The position numbers and the translations under genes were made by a program. Below are positions 10,140 through 20,229 of a stretch of DNA of 64,000 nt, in pieces (position 1 is the stretch's first letter; every line of letters starts with the position of its first letter). Source of the DNA: Phaeovulum molybdatiresistens (lineage in GTDB: Bacteria; Pseudomonadota; Alphaproteobacteria; Rhodobacterales; Rhodobacteraceae); the NCBI RefSeq assembly GCF_023544865.1, contig NZ_JAMJFX010000013.1:27429-91428 (forward strand), in the 5' to 3' direction. A model generated the notes under the pieces. The model ran no database searches. It saw only the letters and a list, made by a program, of their open reading frames with translations, and was not told the DNA's origin.

Positions 10140-11241
10140 CGTCAACCCAGACAAGCCGATGGCGCGAGGCTTTGGCCACCGCCCCGGCCAGGAGGCCCTC
10201 TGTTGACCATAACACGCCCGCGCCCGTGACCTGCAATTCCGCGGCGGGCAGGACATAATCCACCCGTCGCGGGCCGGTGTCGGGCCAGTCCACCGTGGGC
10301 AGACCGGCCAGGGGGTCCTGCACCGCTGGATGCGCCAAAAGCGCGCGCAGGGCCTCGTGCCGGCCCTCGCCCTTTTCCGGGTCAAGGTTGGCATCGCCCA
10401 GAATGACAAAGGGCGCGTCGGCAGGCACCTGCGGCAACCGCCCTTCCAGATAGCGCAGCCAAAGCGCGGTTTCGTCATGGTTGCGGCGCCCGTTGCGATC
10501 CTCGGGGCCGTCAAAGACAGGCGGCGTCGCGTGATAGGCCCACAGATGCAGCGCGCCGCCGCCCGGCAGCGCCAGCGGCAGATCCCAATGCGCGGTGGAC
10601 GACAGCCGCTGCACCGCGCGCGCAGGCGGCGCAAGCCCGGCGCCGTCGATCAGCGCATCGGGCAGATCGTCCCACAACAGCGCGGAAAAATCGCGCAACC
10701 GATCATCCAGGATCGGCAGACGCGACAGGACGGCCATGCCGCCTTCACCCGTAAACCGGCCATAGCCCTGGGCATCGCGCGCCTCGCCCAGCCTGCCGTT
10801 TCCATCCAGGTCAAGGCCGGTCGACATGCCGGTATTCGGGCGCGCGGTGAACAGATGCGAATACCCTGCCCCGCGTTCGGAAAGCCGCGCCGCCAGCGCC
10901 TGCAGCGCCAGCGCGTCATGATCCCAATCCATCCCGGTCAACACGATCACATCCGCCCCGGCGCTGGCGATGACCGTTACAACAGCCTCGACCTGGGCGT
11001 CCTTGCCGGACCGGATGTCACGCAGCAAAAGCCCCGGACCACGGCGGTTCAGATCGGCGTTGAATGTGGCGATGCGCAGCGTCTCGGCCAAGGCCGGACC
11101 GGCCAGCGCGGCCAAGGCCGCAGCGATCAGGCCGGCGCGAAGGATTCGTCCCGGCTTTCGGCGCGCTTCGCCTCGATCATGCTGGCGACCCGCCCCATGG
11201 CGATGCCCCGCATCAGCAGGCTTGCCGGAAGGAATGCCCAT
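10126..11241 (-). CDS. Exported endonuclease/exonuclease/phosphatase-fold protein
   Basis: The product has a hydrophobic signal sequence (ILRAGLIAAALAALAGPALA) followed by an EEP domain: TLRIATFNADL at the start, DVIVLTGMDWDHD, VLSRLPI, VILGDANLDP and near the C-terminus HRLVWVDVTLP. Substrates of this periplasmic group (nucleic acid, phospholipid or other phosphodiester) cannot be read from sequence. The start is uncertain. The only canonical start upstream of the signal sequence is ATG 11241, 115 bases inside the preceding gene, which leaves 35 polar residues before the hydrophobic stretch. A non-standard start nearer 11140 would give a cleaner signal peptide. Confidence 0.8.
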   Translation of the reverse strand: MGIPSGKPADAGHRHGAGRQHDRGEARRKPGRILRAGLIAAALAALAGPALAETLRIATFNADLNRRGPGLLLRDIRSGKDAQVEAVVTVIASAGADVIVLTGMDWDHDALALQALAARLSERGAGYSHLFTARPNTGMSTGLDLDGNGRLGEARDAQGYGRFTGEGGMAVLSRLPILDDRLRDFSALLWDDLPDALIDGAGLAPPARAVQRLSSTAHWDLPLALPGGGALHLWAYHATPPVFDGPEDRNGRRNHDETALWLRYLEGRLPQVPADAPFVILGDANLDPEKGEGRHEALRALLAHPAVQDPLAGLPTVDWPDTGPRRVDYVLPAAELQVTGAGVLWSTEGLLAGAVAKASRHRLVWVDVTLP

Positions 11242-12008
11242 GCCGTCACCGTCCAGATCATCGTATGCGGCGAGGTCAGCGTGATCGGGGTCAACGTCAT
11301 CGAGATCGCCTTTACAACCGCAGGTATAATGAACGGCAAGACAAAGCCAAGCGCCACGTTGAACCAGGCATCCCGTCGCAGACGTTCCACCACATCCCCG
11401 CCCGCCGCCGGGTCAAAGGTGGGCAGGTTCACCCAGACATTGAACCCCGTCCGGCATTGCGGCCAGCCCATGGTGCGCAGCAGAACCACGAAATAGCCCA
11501 GCGTCGTCAGGGAAATCAGATAGCTGACCCCGGCCGCGGTGCGGACGCGTTCCAGATGTGCGGCCCCGACATCGGCCGGCAGCATCAGCACCAGAACCCG
11601 CACCGGGCTGTAGGGAAAGTCGATGGACCGTGCCACCGCGGCGCCCAACACCTCCAGGAAGCGGGTCAGGGTGGTGGGCTGAAATTCGGCCATGACCACG
11701 ACGGACAGCAGAAACACCGTCAGGAACAAGGATGCAAAGCGGATGCGGTTGAACGGCGGGGCATCACGAAATTCAACCAGGCCGGGATAGACCGAGCCAT
11801 ATTCGAACATCGTCAGAGCCGCGGCGCACAGCGCCAGCAGTGCGACCACCTGCGCCGCATCCGATGTGACCGATGGCAGCATCAGCGATGGCATGACCAC
11901 CAGCAACACCACCAAACAGGCGCGCAAAAGCGCCCCGGAGAATCGAGAAACCACTGCCTCAGCCCCACTTTCGGTCGGGCCCGATACGCTGCCGGGCCCT
12001 TGTCCCAT
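11127..12008 (-). CDS. Conserved hypothetical integral membrane protein
   Basis: A 293-residue protein with about six hydrophobic segments (for example ACLVVLLVVMPSLMLPSV, VVALLALCAAALTMF, ISLTTLGYFVVLL, VALGFVLPFIIPAVVKAI). I do not recognise a named family. Start ATG 12008 is preceded by AGGCGG at a suitable distance; the TTG at 12062 is less likely. Its end overlaps the following exported EEP gene by at least the TGA, so the two are probably co-expressed, which suggests an envelope role. No enzyme motif is visible. Confidence 0.7.
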   Translation of the reverse strand: MGQGPGSVSGPTESGAEAVVSRFSGALLRACLVVLLVVMPSLMLPSVTSDAAQVVALLALCAAALTMFEYGSVYPGLVEFRDAPPFNRIRFASLFLTVFLLSVVVMAEFQPTTLTRFLEVLGAAVARSIDFPYSPVRVLVLMLPADVGAAHLERVRTAAGVSYLISLTTLGYFVVLLRTMGWPQCRTGFNVWVNLPTFDPAAGGDVVERLRRDAWFNVALGFVLPFIIPAVVKAISMTLTPITLTSPHTMIWTVTAWAFLPASLLMRGIAMGRVASMIEAKRAESRDESFAPA

Positions 12009-12154
12009 GAACACGCCGCCTGTTTCCGCGGCTTTATCACTCGTCTTTGTCACTTTGACCAATCCTGTCGATCACGCAACCAAGCATCACGTTAGCGTAA
12101 GTATTCGGGCGATTTCGCGGGAAAACTGGTGCGACTTTGCATCAATTCTGGTGC

Positions 12155-12184
12155 AAAAAAATGGCCGCCCGTTGGGGGCGGCCA
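12155..12184 (-). terminator. Rho-independent terminator of leuCD
   Basis: On the reverse strand a perfect 9-bp stem, TGGCCGCCC with GGGCGGCCA, is followed by a run of seven T. It lies 35 bases after the leuD stop. This is the cleanest intrinsic terminator in the window. Confidence 0.9.
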
Positions 12185-12219
12185 AGATCTTGTGGACAGG
12201 GCCGCGCGGGCCCATAGGC

Positions 12220-12825
12220 TTAGACCCAGGGGCGGGCCTGCGCCATCTGCGCTTCATAGCTGTCGATCGCCGGAACCTTCTGCAGCGTCAGCCCGATATC
12301 ATCCAACCCGTTCAGCAGGCAGTGTTTCTTGAAGGCATCCACCTCAAAGTGGAAGCTTTGCCCGTCGGACGACGTGACGGTCTGCGCCTCAAGGTCGACG
12401 GTCATGCGCGCGTTCGACCCCTTTTTCGCATCTTCCATCAGAACCGCCACCGCCTCTGCCGGCAGAACGATCGGCAGGATGCCGTTCTGGAAGCAGTTGT
12501 TGAAGAAAATGTCGGCAAAGCTGGTCGAGATGACCGCCTTGATCCCGAAATCCTTCATGGCCCAAGGGGCATGTTCGCGCGACGACCCGCAGCCAAAGTT
12601 GTCGCCCGCCACCAGAATCTCGGTCTGGCGATAGGCCGGCTGGTTCAGCACGAAATCGGGGTTTTCGCTGCCATCGGGGTTATAGCGCATCTCGTCGAAC
12701 AGGTTCACGCCAAGGCCGGTGCGCTTGATCGTCTTGAGGAACTGTTTCGGGATGATCATATCGGTGTCGATATTGACCAGCGGCATCGGCGCCGCGATCC
12801 CGGTCAGCTTTTCGAATTTTTCCAT
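12220..12825 (-). CDS. leuD: 3-isopropylmalate dehydratase small subunit
   Basis: The small (swivel) subunit of isopropylmalate isomerase, which pairs with LeuC. It has 201 residues, the usual proteobacterial length. Motifs are [39 protein letters not shown] and [13 protein letters not shown]. It lies 12 bases after leuC with its own ribosome-binding site (AGGAGA), so the two form one operon closed by a strong terminator. Confidence 0.98.
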   Translation of the reverse strand: MEKFEKLTGIAAPMPLVNIDTDMIIPKQFLKTIKRTGLGVNLFDEMRYNPDGSENPDFVLNQPAYRQTEILVAGDNFGCGSSREHAPWAMKDFGIKAVISTSFADIFFNNCFQNGILPIVLPAEAVAVLMEDAKKGSNARMTVDLEAQTVTSSDGQSFHFEVDAFKKHCLLNGLDDIGLTLQKVPAIDSYEAQMAQARPWV

Positions 12826-12837
12826 CGTTCTGTCTCC

Positions 12838-14256
<1,419 letters not shown>

Positions 14257-14328
14257 GGCTCTCACTTTCTGAAGGATGGCTGATGATCGGTTAACGCGTA
14301 ACTGGACGCGCCAAGGCACGCCCCGGCG

Positions 14329-14415
14329 TCAAAGTCGCGCGAGGATGGACCGGCTTTCGCCGTAAAAGCGCCAAGGCAGACGGGCGCGATCGTCCATGTC
14401 AAAAAAACGGATCAT
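14329..14415 (-). CDS. Possible 28-residue small protein
   Basis: A short reverse frame upstream of leuC, starting MIRFFDMDDRARLPWRFY and ending SILARL. It is rich in aromatic and arginine residues, with codons like those of neighbouring genes. An AT-rich stretch precedes the start but there is no convincing ribosome-binding site. It is the end of a longer frame whose upstream part looks random. It could equally be leuC leader DNA. The rest of the 428-base gap 14257-14684 shows nothing else except the rsfS leader. Confidence 0.25.
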   Translation of the reverse strand: MIRFFDMDDRARLPWRFYGESRSILARL

Positions 14416-14628
14416 GCCCGCTAAATAAGCCAGCGGATCGAGTCTGGCAATCGAAACTGTGCTGAAACGGAAAACGGCCCTTGCCGCGCGCCAAACCGGG
14501 GGATAAGGCGGGCGGCTGAAAACCACGACAGCAGCATCGTGCCAACGTTGAGATTTCGCGCGCCCGGTGTTAGGCTTGTCATATTCCCGGCGCCGGGGTT
14601 CGGTATCGGCGCGCAACCCAGGAGGACT

Positions 14629-14688
14629 ATGTCCTGTCTCAGACACCATCGGCGGCCAGCACCCCGGCCGCAAAGGCGGCGCCCATGA
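14629..14688 (+). CDS. Possible 19-codon leader frame overlapping the rsfS start
   Basis: ATG 14629 follows a strong AGGAGG and opens a 19-residue arginine- and proline-rich frame (MSCLRHHRRPAPRPQRRRP). Its TGA overlaps the first in-frame ATG of rsfS as ATGA. The spacing from AGGAGG to this ATG is short (3 bases), so the signal may really serve an rsfS start at CTG 14634. Seen: the frame, the signal and the overlap. Inferred: any regulatory use. Confidence 0.3.
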   Translation: MSCLRHHRRPAPRPQRRRP

Positions 14689-15056
14689 CGGCCGACGTCA
14701 GCGCGCAAGGATCCGACGTGACAAGCGAACAGCTGCTTGCCCGGATCATCGAGTCCCTCGAAGATGACAAGGCGGAAGACATCGTCTCGATCGATCTTCG
14801 GGGCCGGTCGTCCATGGCCGATTACATGGTGATCTGCTCGGGGCGGTCATCGCGTCAGGTGGGTGCCATCGCCGAAAAGCTGATGGATCGGCTGAAGCAG
14901 GACTTTGGCCGCATCTGCAAGATCGAGGGCAAGGATCAGGGCGACTGGGTTCTGATCGATACCAATGACGTGATCGTCCATGTGTTCCGCCCCGAAGTGC
15001 GCGAATTCTATCAGCTGGAAAAGATGTGGATGCCCGCGGGGGCGACCCAGGTCTGA
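14685..15056 (+). CDS. rsfS: Ribosomal silencing factor RsfS
   Basis: Binds ribosomal protein L14 and blocks subunit joining in poor nutrient conditions. The core reads LLARIIESLEDDKAEDIVSI, GRSSMADYMVICSGRSSRQV and GDWVLIDTNDVIVHVFRPE, ending REFYQLEKMWMP, a full RsfS domain. The start is doubtful. ATG 14685 lacks a good ribosome-binding site, whereas AGGAGG at 14620-14625 lies 8 bases before an in-frame CTG at 14634, which would give a 140-residue protein with an Ala/Pro/Ser-rich N-terminus. Its stop overlaps the rlmH start by one base. Confidence 0.93.
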   Translation: MTADVSAQGSDVTSEQLLARIIESLEDDKAEDIVSIDLRGRSSMADYMVICSGRSSRQVGAIAEKLMDRLKQDFGRICKIEGKDQGDWVLIDTNDVIVHVFRPEVREFYQLEKMWMPAGATQV

Positions 15057-15523
15057 TGCGGGTGACGATCGCGGCGGTGGGCCGGCTGCGCGCGGGGCCG
15101 GAACTGACGCTGGTGAACGACTATCTTGACCGTTTCGGCAAGGCGGGGCGGGCCTTTGGCCTTGGCCCTGCCGTTGTTGTCGAGGTCGAGGACAAGAAGA
15201 ACCTTGGGCCAGAGGCCGAAGCCGCGGCTCTGGCCCGCGCGATTCCGCCGGGCGCGGTTCTGGTGACGCTGGATGAGCGCGGGGCGATGCTGTCCTCGCC
15301 GGAATTCGCCGAAAGGATCGGCGGCTGGCGCGATGCGGGGCGCAACCTTTGCCTGGTGATCGGCGGCGCCGACGGGATCGCCCCGGCATTGCGCGCCAGA
15401 GCCGATTTCTCGATCAGCTTCGGCAAGATGGTCTGGCCCCACATGCTGGTGCGGGTGATGCTGGCCGAACAGCTTTACCGGGCAGGCCAGATCCTGGCCG
15501 GCACACCCTATCATCGGGTGTAG
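15056..15523 (+). CDS. rlmH: 23S rRNA pseudouridine-1915 N3-methyltransferase
   Basis: A SPOUT methyltransferase that modifies helix 69 of 23S rRNA in whole ribosomes. The 155-residue product has the RlmH pattern: VTLDERG, a glycine-rich SAM loop LVIGGADGI, and the C-terminal FGKMVWPHMLVRVMLAEQLY and GTPYHR. The start ATG overlaps the rsfS stop (TGATG), the conserved pairing of these two ribosome genes. Confidence 0.97.
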   Translation: MRVTIAAVGRLRAGPELTLVNDYLDRFGKAGRAFGLGPAVVVEVEDKKNLGPEAEAAALARAIPPGAVLVTLDERGAMLSSPEFAERIGGWRDAGRNLCLVIGGADGIAPALRARADFSISFGKMVWPHMLVRVMLAEQLYRAGQILAGTPYHRV

Positions 15524-15582
15524 GGGGCGCTGCCCCCGTCGCCTTGCGGCGAATCCCCCGGGATATTTGTGCAAAGCCGAAG
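15524..15582 (+). repeat. Diverged copy of the intergenic hairpin repeat
   Basis: GGGGGC-GCT-GCCCCC stem, a second small stem CGCC/GGCG, then CCCCCGGGATATTTGTGCAAAGCCGAAG. The tail matches the copies at 47159 and 52249 (CCCGAGGATATTTTCGCAAAG there). It begins right after the rlmH stop and may end its transcript. Confidence 0.7.
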
Positions 15583-15646
15583 GGGGCCTTGTTGCCGTTG
15601 GGTGGGCGCCACCGTATGTAGGACCAAATAAGTCCAGGAGGCGCCG

Positions 15647-17167
15647 ATGACCCGTCCGAAACCCGTTGTGCTGTGCATCCTTGACGGCTGGGGCGAGCGC
15701 GCCGAGACGCGGGGCAATGCCCCCGCACTGGCCCATACGCCCAATATCGACCGGATCATGGCGACCTGCCCGAAGTCTACGCTGATCACGCATGGCCCGG
15801 ACGTCGGCCTGCCCAGCGGACAGATGGGCAATTCCGAGGTTGGCCATACCAATATCGGTGCGGGCCGCGTGGTAGCGATGGACCTTGGCGCGATCGACCT
15901 GGCGATCGAGGACGGGTCGTTCTTTGAAAACGCCGCACTGCTGGCATTTGCGGGCAAGCTGAAAGCCTCGGGCGGGGTGGCGCATCTGATGGGTGTGGTG
16001 TCGGATGGCGGTGTGCATGGCCATATCGTGCATGTGCTGGCGGCCTGTCATGCGCTGCTGCGCCAAGGCGTGCCGGTGGTGCTGCATGCGATCACCGACG
16101 GACGCGATGTGGCGCCCGACAGCGCCGGCGGGTTCATCGAGCGGCTGGTGCGCGATCTGCCCGAAGGGGCGCGGGTCGGCACGGTGATCGGCCGCTATTG
16201 GGCAATGGACCGCGACAATCGGTGGGACCGCGTGTCGCGCGCCTATCAGGCGATGGTGAATGCCGCGGGCGAACGCGCCGCAACCCCGGCCGAGGCGGTT
16301 GCGCAAAGCTATGCCAAGGCCGAGATGGATGAATTCATCGCCCCCACCGTGATCGGGGATTATGCTGGGGCCAAGGATGGCGACGGCTTCTTTTGCCTGA
16401 ATTTCCGGGCCGACCGGGCGCGCGAAATCCTGGCGGCGCTGGCGGCGCCCGGCTTTGACGGGTTTGACACCGGCAAGCGCCCGGACTGGGCCGCGCTTTT
16501 GGGGATGGTTGAATATTCCGCCGCGCACAGCGCCTTCATGGCCACCGCTTTTCCCAAGCGCGAAATCGTCAACACGCTGGGTGAATGGGTGGCCAAGCAG
16601 GGCAAGACCCAGTTCCGGCTGGCCGAGACCGAGAAATACCCCCATGTCACCTTTTTCCTGAACGGCGGCAAGGAAACGCCCGAGATGGGCGAAGACCGCT
16701 TCATGCCAAAATCGCCCAAGGTGGCGACCTATGACCTGCAGCCGGAAATGTCCGCGCCCGAGGTCACCGACCGGTTCGTCGAGGCGATCCGCCACGGCTA
16801 TGACCTGATCGTGGTGAACTATGCCAACCCCGACATGGTGGGCCACACCGGCAGCCTGCCCGCCGCCATCGCCGCCTGCGAAGAGATCGACCGCGATCTG
16901 GGCCGAGTGCTGGAGGCGTTGCAGGCGGCGGGGGGCGCGATGATCCTGACCGCCGACCACGGCAATTGCGAAACGATGATCGACCCCGAAACCGGCGGGC
17001 CGCATACCGCGCATACGACGAACCCGGTGCCGGTCGCGCTGATCGGCGGGCCTGCAGGGGTGCGGCTGCGGCATGGGCGGCTGGCCGATCTGGCGCCGAC
17101 GCTGCTGGACCTGATGGACCTGCCGGTGCCGCCCGAAATGACCGGCAAGACCCTGATCGAGCGGTAA
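15647..17167 (+). CDS. gpmI: 2,3-bisphosphoglycerate-independent phosphoglycerate mutase
   Basis: The manganese-dependent interconversion of 3- and 2-phosphoglycerate in central glycolysis. The 506-residue alkaline-phosphatase-fold enzyme shows VLCILDGWGER, the nucleophile serine in GQMGNSEVGHTNIGAGR, ITDGRDVAPDS, NFRADRAREI, NYANPDMVGHTG and the metal site LTADHGNCE. The start follows AGGAGG. It is the first gene of a run with envC and ctpA (3-base gaps), a grouping seen across alphaproteobacteria. Confidence 0.98.
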   Translation: MTRPKPVVLCILDGWGERAETRGNAPALAHTPNIDRIMATCPKSTLITHGPDVGLPSGQMGNSEVGHTNIGAGRVVAMDLGAIDLAIEDGSFFENAALLAFAGKLKASGGVAHLMGVVSDGGVHGHIVHVLAACHALLRQGVPVVLHAITDGRDVAPDSAGGFIERLVRDLPEGARVGTVIGRYWAMDRDNRWDRVSRAYQAMVNAAGERAATPAEAVAQSYAKAEMDEFIAPTVIGDYAGAKDGDGFFCLNFRADRAREILAALAAPGFDGFDTGKRPDWAALLGMVEYSAAHSAFMATAFPKREIVNTLGEWVAKQGKTQFRLAETEKYPHVTFFLNGGKETPEMGEDRFMPKSPKVATYDLQPEMSAPEVTDRFVEAIRHGYDLIVVNYANPDMVGHTGSLPAAIAACEEIDRDLGRVLEALQAAGGAMILTADHGNCETMIDPETGGPHTAHTTNPVPVALIGGPAGVRLRHGRLADLAPTLLDLMDLPVPPEMTGKTLIER

Positions 17168-17169
17168 GG

Positions 17170-18315
17170 ATGCGCGCAGCCCTTCTGGCCCTTGTATTTC
17201 TTGCCGCGGGCGCGGCGCTGGCCGAAAACCCCGCGACCGACGGTGCCTTGCGTGCCGCCGAAGGGTTGCGTGCAGCGATCGGGCAGCTGGATGCCGCGCA
17301 AAGCCGGCGGGATCGGGTGGATGCGCTGACCGAGACGATCCGCGCCTATGAAGAAGGTCTGGCCGCGATGCGCGATGGTCTGCGCCGCGCCGCCATCCGC
17401 GAGAATGAGATCCGGACCGAATTCGAGGCCCGGCGCGATCATGTCGGGCGTCTGCTGGGTGTGATGTCGACCATGGAGCAATCGGAAGGCCCGCTTCTGA
17501 TGCTGCATCCGTCCGGGGCCGAGGGGTCCGCGCGGTCGGGAATGATCCTGTCATCGGTCACGCCCGCGCTGCAGGCCGAGGCCGAGACGATGCGCCTGGC
17601 ACTGGAAGAAATCTCGACCCTGCGGGCGTTGCAGCAAAGCGCCGCGGATGTGCTGGAGGAGGGGCTGGCCTCGGTCCAGTCGGCGCGCACCGCGCTAAGC
17701 CAGGCGATGGCCGACCGGACCGACCTTCCGCGCCGCTATCTGGAAGACCCGGCCGAGCTGCGCCAACTGGTCGAAAGCGCCGATACGCTTGAAGGGTTCG
17801 CCTCGGGTCTGGCGGGGCTGGACAGTGACATTGGCGCGCCGCTGGAGGATTTCACCGCGGCAAGGGGCACGCTGCGCCTGCCGGTCATGGGCACGGTGCT
17901 GCGCCGCTTCAACGAGGCGGACGCGGCGGGCATCCGCCGGCCCGGAATGATTTTGGCAACCGCACCCGCCGCGCTGGTCACCACGCCCTGGCCCGCAACG
18001 ATCCGCTATCGCGGCCCGCTGCTGGACTACGGAAATGTGATGATCATTGAGCCCGCAGAGGGCTATCTTCTGATCCTGGCGGGGCTTGGAACCGTTTATG
18101 GTGAAACGGCCGACGTCCTGCCGGCAGGGGCGCCGCTGGGCCTTATGGGCGGGACAGAGCTGTCGGCGCAGGAATTCGGGGCCCTTTTTGTGGCCGCCGC
18201 CACACAAGGCGGTGGCGCGGGGCGGTCGGAAACGCTTTATATTGAACTTCGGGTCGACGGAGAGCCCGTGGACCCGGCCGGGTGGTTCAGCGAAACAAGG
18301 GAAGACCAGGGTTAG
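17170..18315 (+). CDS. Murein hydrolase activator, EnvC-like, M23 domain
   Basis: A periplasmic division protein of 381 residues with a signal peptide (MRAALLALVFLAAGAALA), a long coiled coil with many Ala/Glu/Arg heptads at about residues 20-200, and a C-terminal LytM/M23 domain (RGPLLDYGNVMIIEPAEGYL, LAGLGTVY, LGLMGG, LYIELRVDGEPVDP). The zinc ligands of active M23 peptidases are not conserved (DYGN and ELR replace the usual HxxG and HxH), as in EnvC, which activates amidases rather than cutting. Start ATG 17170 is two bases after the gpmI stop; the frame is open further upstream inside gpmI. Confidence 0.88.
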   Translation: MRAALLALVFLAAGAALAENPATDGALRAAEGLRAAIGQLDAAQSRRDRVDALTETIRAYEEGLAAMRDGLRRAAIRENEIRTEFEARRDHVGRLLGVMSTMEQSEGPLLMLHPSGAEGSARSGMILSSVTPALQAEAETMRLALEEISTLRALQQSAADVLEEGLASVQSARTALSQAMADRTDLPRRYLEDPAELRQLVESADTLEGFASGLAGLDSDIGAPLEDFTAARGTLRLPVMGTVLRRFNEADAAGIRRPGMILATAPAALVTTPWPATIRYRGPLLDYGNVMIIEPAEGYLLILAGLGTVYGETADVLPAGAPLGLMGGTELSAQEFGALFVAAATQGGGAGRSETLYIELRVDGEPVDPAGWFSETREDQG

Positions 18316-18318
18316 ACG

Positions 18319-19674
18319 ATGAAAAAATTCCTCATGGCCGCGTTGGGCGGAACCGTCGCCGGGGCGCTGATGACCACACAGGTGGCGGCCCCGCTGCTGG
18401 CGCAGGAAGCGACCAAGCCGTCCTCGGTTTATGAACAGCTGGACCTTTTCGGCGACATCTTTGAACGCGTCCGCGCCGATTATGTCGAAGAGGTGGATGC
18501 GGCCGAGCTGATTGAGGCGGCGATCAACGGGATGCTGTCCTCGCTTGACCCGCATTCCGGCTATCTGCCGCCCGAAGATTACGATGACATGCGCGTCCAG
18601 ACCCGCGGATCGTTCGGCGGTCTGGGGATTGAGGTCACCCAGGAAGAAGGTTTCGTCAAGGTCGTGGCGCCCATGGATGAAACGCCAGCGGCGGCGGCGG
18701 GCATCCAGGCGGGCGATTTCATCACCCATGTCGATGGCGAATCCGTTCTGGGCCTGACGCTGGATCAGGCGGTGGACCGGATGCGCGGTCCGGTCGGGTC
18801 GGAAATCATCATCACCGTGGTCCGCGAAGGCGTGGCAGAGCCCTTTGACGTGTCGATCATCCGCGACACGATCAAGCTGACCGCCGTGCGCGGCCGGACC
18901 GAGGGTGAAACCGTTGTGCTGCGCATCACCACCTTCAACGACCAGACCTTTGCCAACCTTCAGGAAAGCCTGAAGAAAGCCGTGGATGAGGTCGGCGGCA
19001 TGGACAAGGTCAATGGCTTTGTTCTGGACATGCGCAACAACCCCGGCGGCCTGCTTAACCAGGCGATCGAGGTGTCCGACGCCTTCCTTGACGCGGGCGA
19101 AATCGTTTCAACCCGCGGCCGGCACCCCGAGGAAAGCGAACGTTTCAACGCAACACCCGGGGACCTGGCCGAAGGCAAGCCGATCGTGGTGCTGATCAAC
19201 GGCGGCTCGGCCTCGGCTTCGGAAATCGTCACCGGGGCGCTGCAGGATCACCGCCGCGCCATTGTCGTGGGCACGAAAAGCTTCGGCAAGGGATCGGTTC
19301 AGACGGTGATGCCGATCCGGGGCGAGGCGGCAATGCGCCTGACCACCGCGCGGTATTACACGCCTTCGGGGCGGTCGATCCAGGCGATGGGGATCGCCCC
19401 CGACATCATCGTGCAACAGCCGGTTCGCCCGCCCGTCACAGGCGAGGAGGAAACCGATGAGGCGAACGGGGCGCATGACCGGTCCGAGGCGGATCTGCGC
19501 GGGTCACTGTCCAACGACTCCATGACCGAGGATGAAAAGCGTCTGGCCGATGAGGAGCTTGCGCGCGCCGAGGCCGCGGCAAAGCTGCGCGAACAGGATT
19601 ATCAGTTGGCCTATGCACTGGATATCCTGCGCGGATTCAGCGCACTTGCCCCCGCCTACAGCCAGGGCAAGTAA
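18319..19674 (+). CDS. ctpA: Carboxy-terminal processing protease (S41)
   Basis: A periplasmic serine protease that trims protein C-termini and often controls murein hydrolases. The 451-residue product has an N-terminal export segment (residues 1-28), a PDZ domain at about 95-180 (GSFGGLGIEVTQEEG, AAAAGIQAGDFI) and the S41 fold with the catalytic serine near residue 297 (NGGSASASEIV) and lysine near 321 (SFGKGSVQT). The C-terminal tail is charged. It lies 3 bases after envC, so activator and protease are co-transcribed. A terminator follows. Confidence 0.97.
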   Translation: MKKFLMAALGGTVAGALMTTQVAAPLLAQEATKPSSVYEQLDLFGDIFERVRADYVEEVDAAELIEAAINGMLSSLDPHSGYLPPEDYDDMRVQTRGSFGGLGIEVTQEEGFVKVVAPMDETPAAAAGIQAGDFITHVDGESVLGLTLDQAVDRMRGPVGSEIIITVVREGVAEPFDVSIIRDTIKLTAVRGRTEGETVVLRITTFNDQTFANLQESLKKAVDEVGGMDKVNGFVLDMRNNPGGLLNQAIEVSDAFLDAGEIVSTRGRHPEESERFNATPGDLAEGKPIVVLINGGSASASEIVTGALQDHRRAIVVGTKSFGKGSVQTVMPIRGEAAMRLTTARYYTPSGRSIQAMGIAPDIIVQQPVRPPVTGEEETDEANGAHDRSEADLRGSLSNDSMTEDEKRLADEELARAEAAAKLREQDYQLAYALDILRGFSALAPAYSQGK

Positions 19675-19688
19675 CCAACCTGAACGCC

Positions 19689-19714
19689 AAGGGGGCCGCA
19701 GGGCCCCCTTTTTT
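19689..19714 (+). terminator. Rho-independent terminator after ctpA
   Basis: A perfect 9-bp stem, AAGGGGGCC with GGCCCCCTT, has a GCAG loop and is followed by a run of T. It separates gpmI-envC-ctpA from rppH. Confidence 0.9.
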
Positions 19715-19731
19715 ACAGCCATGAGAACGTG

Positions 19732-20217
19732 ATGACCAAGACCGACCCGACCTTGCTACCCTATCGTCCCTGTGTCGGCGTGGTTCTGATGAACCGCGTG
19801 GGACTGATCTTTGCCGGTCAGCGCATCGACAGCCCGACACCCGCCTGGCAGATGCCCCAGGGCGGTATTGATGATGGTGAAAAGCCCCGCGCGGCGGCGC
19901 TGCGCGAATTGTGGGAAGAAACCGGCGTCACCGACGACCTGGTGGAATTCGTCGCCAAGACGCCGGAATGGGTCACCTATGACCTTCCGCCCGACCTTCT
20001 GGGCAAGGTCTGGGGCGGGAAATACCGTGGCCAACGGCAGAAATGGTTTCTGTTCCGCTTCCTTGGCCGCGACGACCAGATCCGCATCGACACCGACCAC
20101 CCGGAATTTTCCACATGGCGCTGGATCGACGCCGACGACATGGTCGCCTCAATCGTGCCGTTCAAGCGATCGGTTTATGAACAGGTGGTCGGCGCCTTTC
20201 GTGACCACCTGGCCTGA
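19732..20217 (+). CDS. rppH: RNA 5'-pyrophosphohydrolase
   Basis: A Nudix enzyme that removes pyrophosphate from mRNA 5' ends and starts decay. The 161-residue product begins [14 protein letters not shown] and carries the full Nudix box [20 protein letters not shown] followed by TGV, then the RppH-type [12 protein letters not shown] and [17 protein letters not shown] lies just before the chosen ATG. It ends 12 bases from the end of nadC, which converges on it. Confidence 0.95.
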   Translation: MTKTDPTLLPYRPCVGVVLMNRVGLIFAGQRIDSPTPAWQMPQGGIDDGEKPRAAALRELWEETGVTDDLVEFVAKTPEWVTYDLPPDLLGKVWGGKYRGQRQKWFLFRFLGRDDQIRIDTDHPEFSTWRWIDADDMVASIVPFKRSVYEQVVGAFRDHLA

Positions 20218-20229
20218 CCGGGCAGGGGT

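Noticed and set aside
14329..14673. 114-codon reverse frame upstream of leuC
   Set aside because: The upstream two thirds look random and run across the rsfS leader; only the last 28 codons were kept, as a low-confidence small frame.
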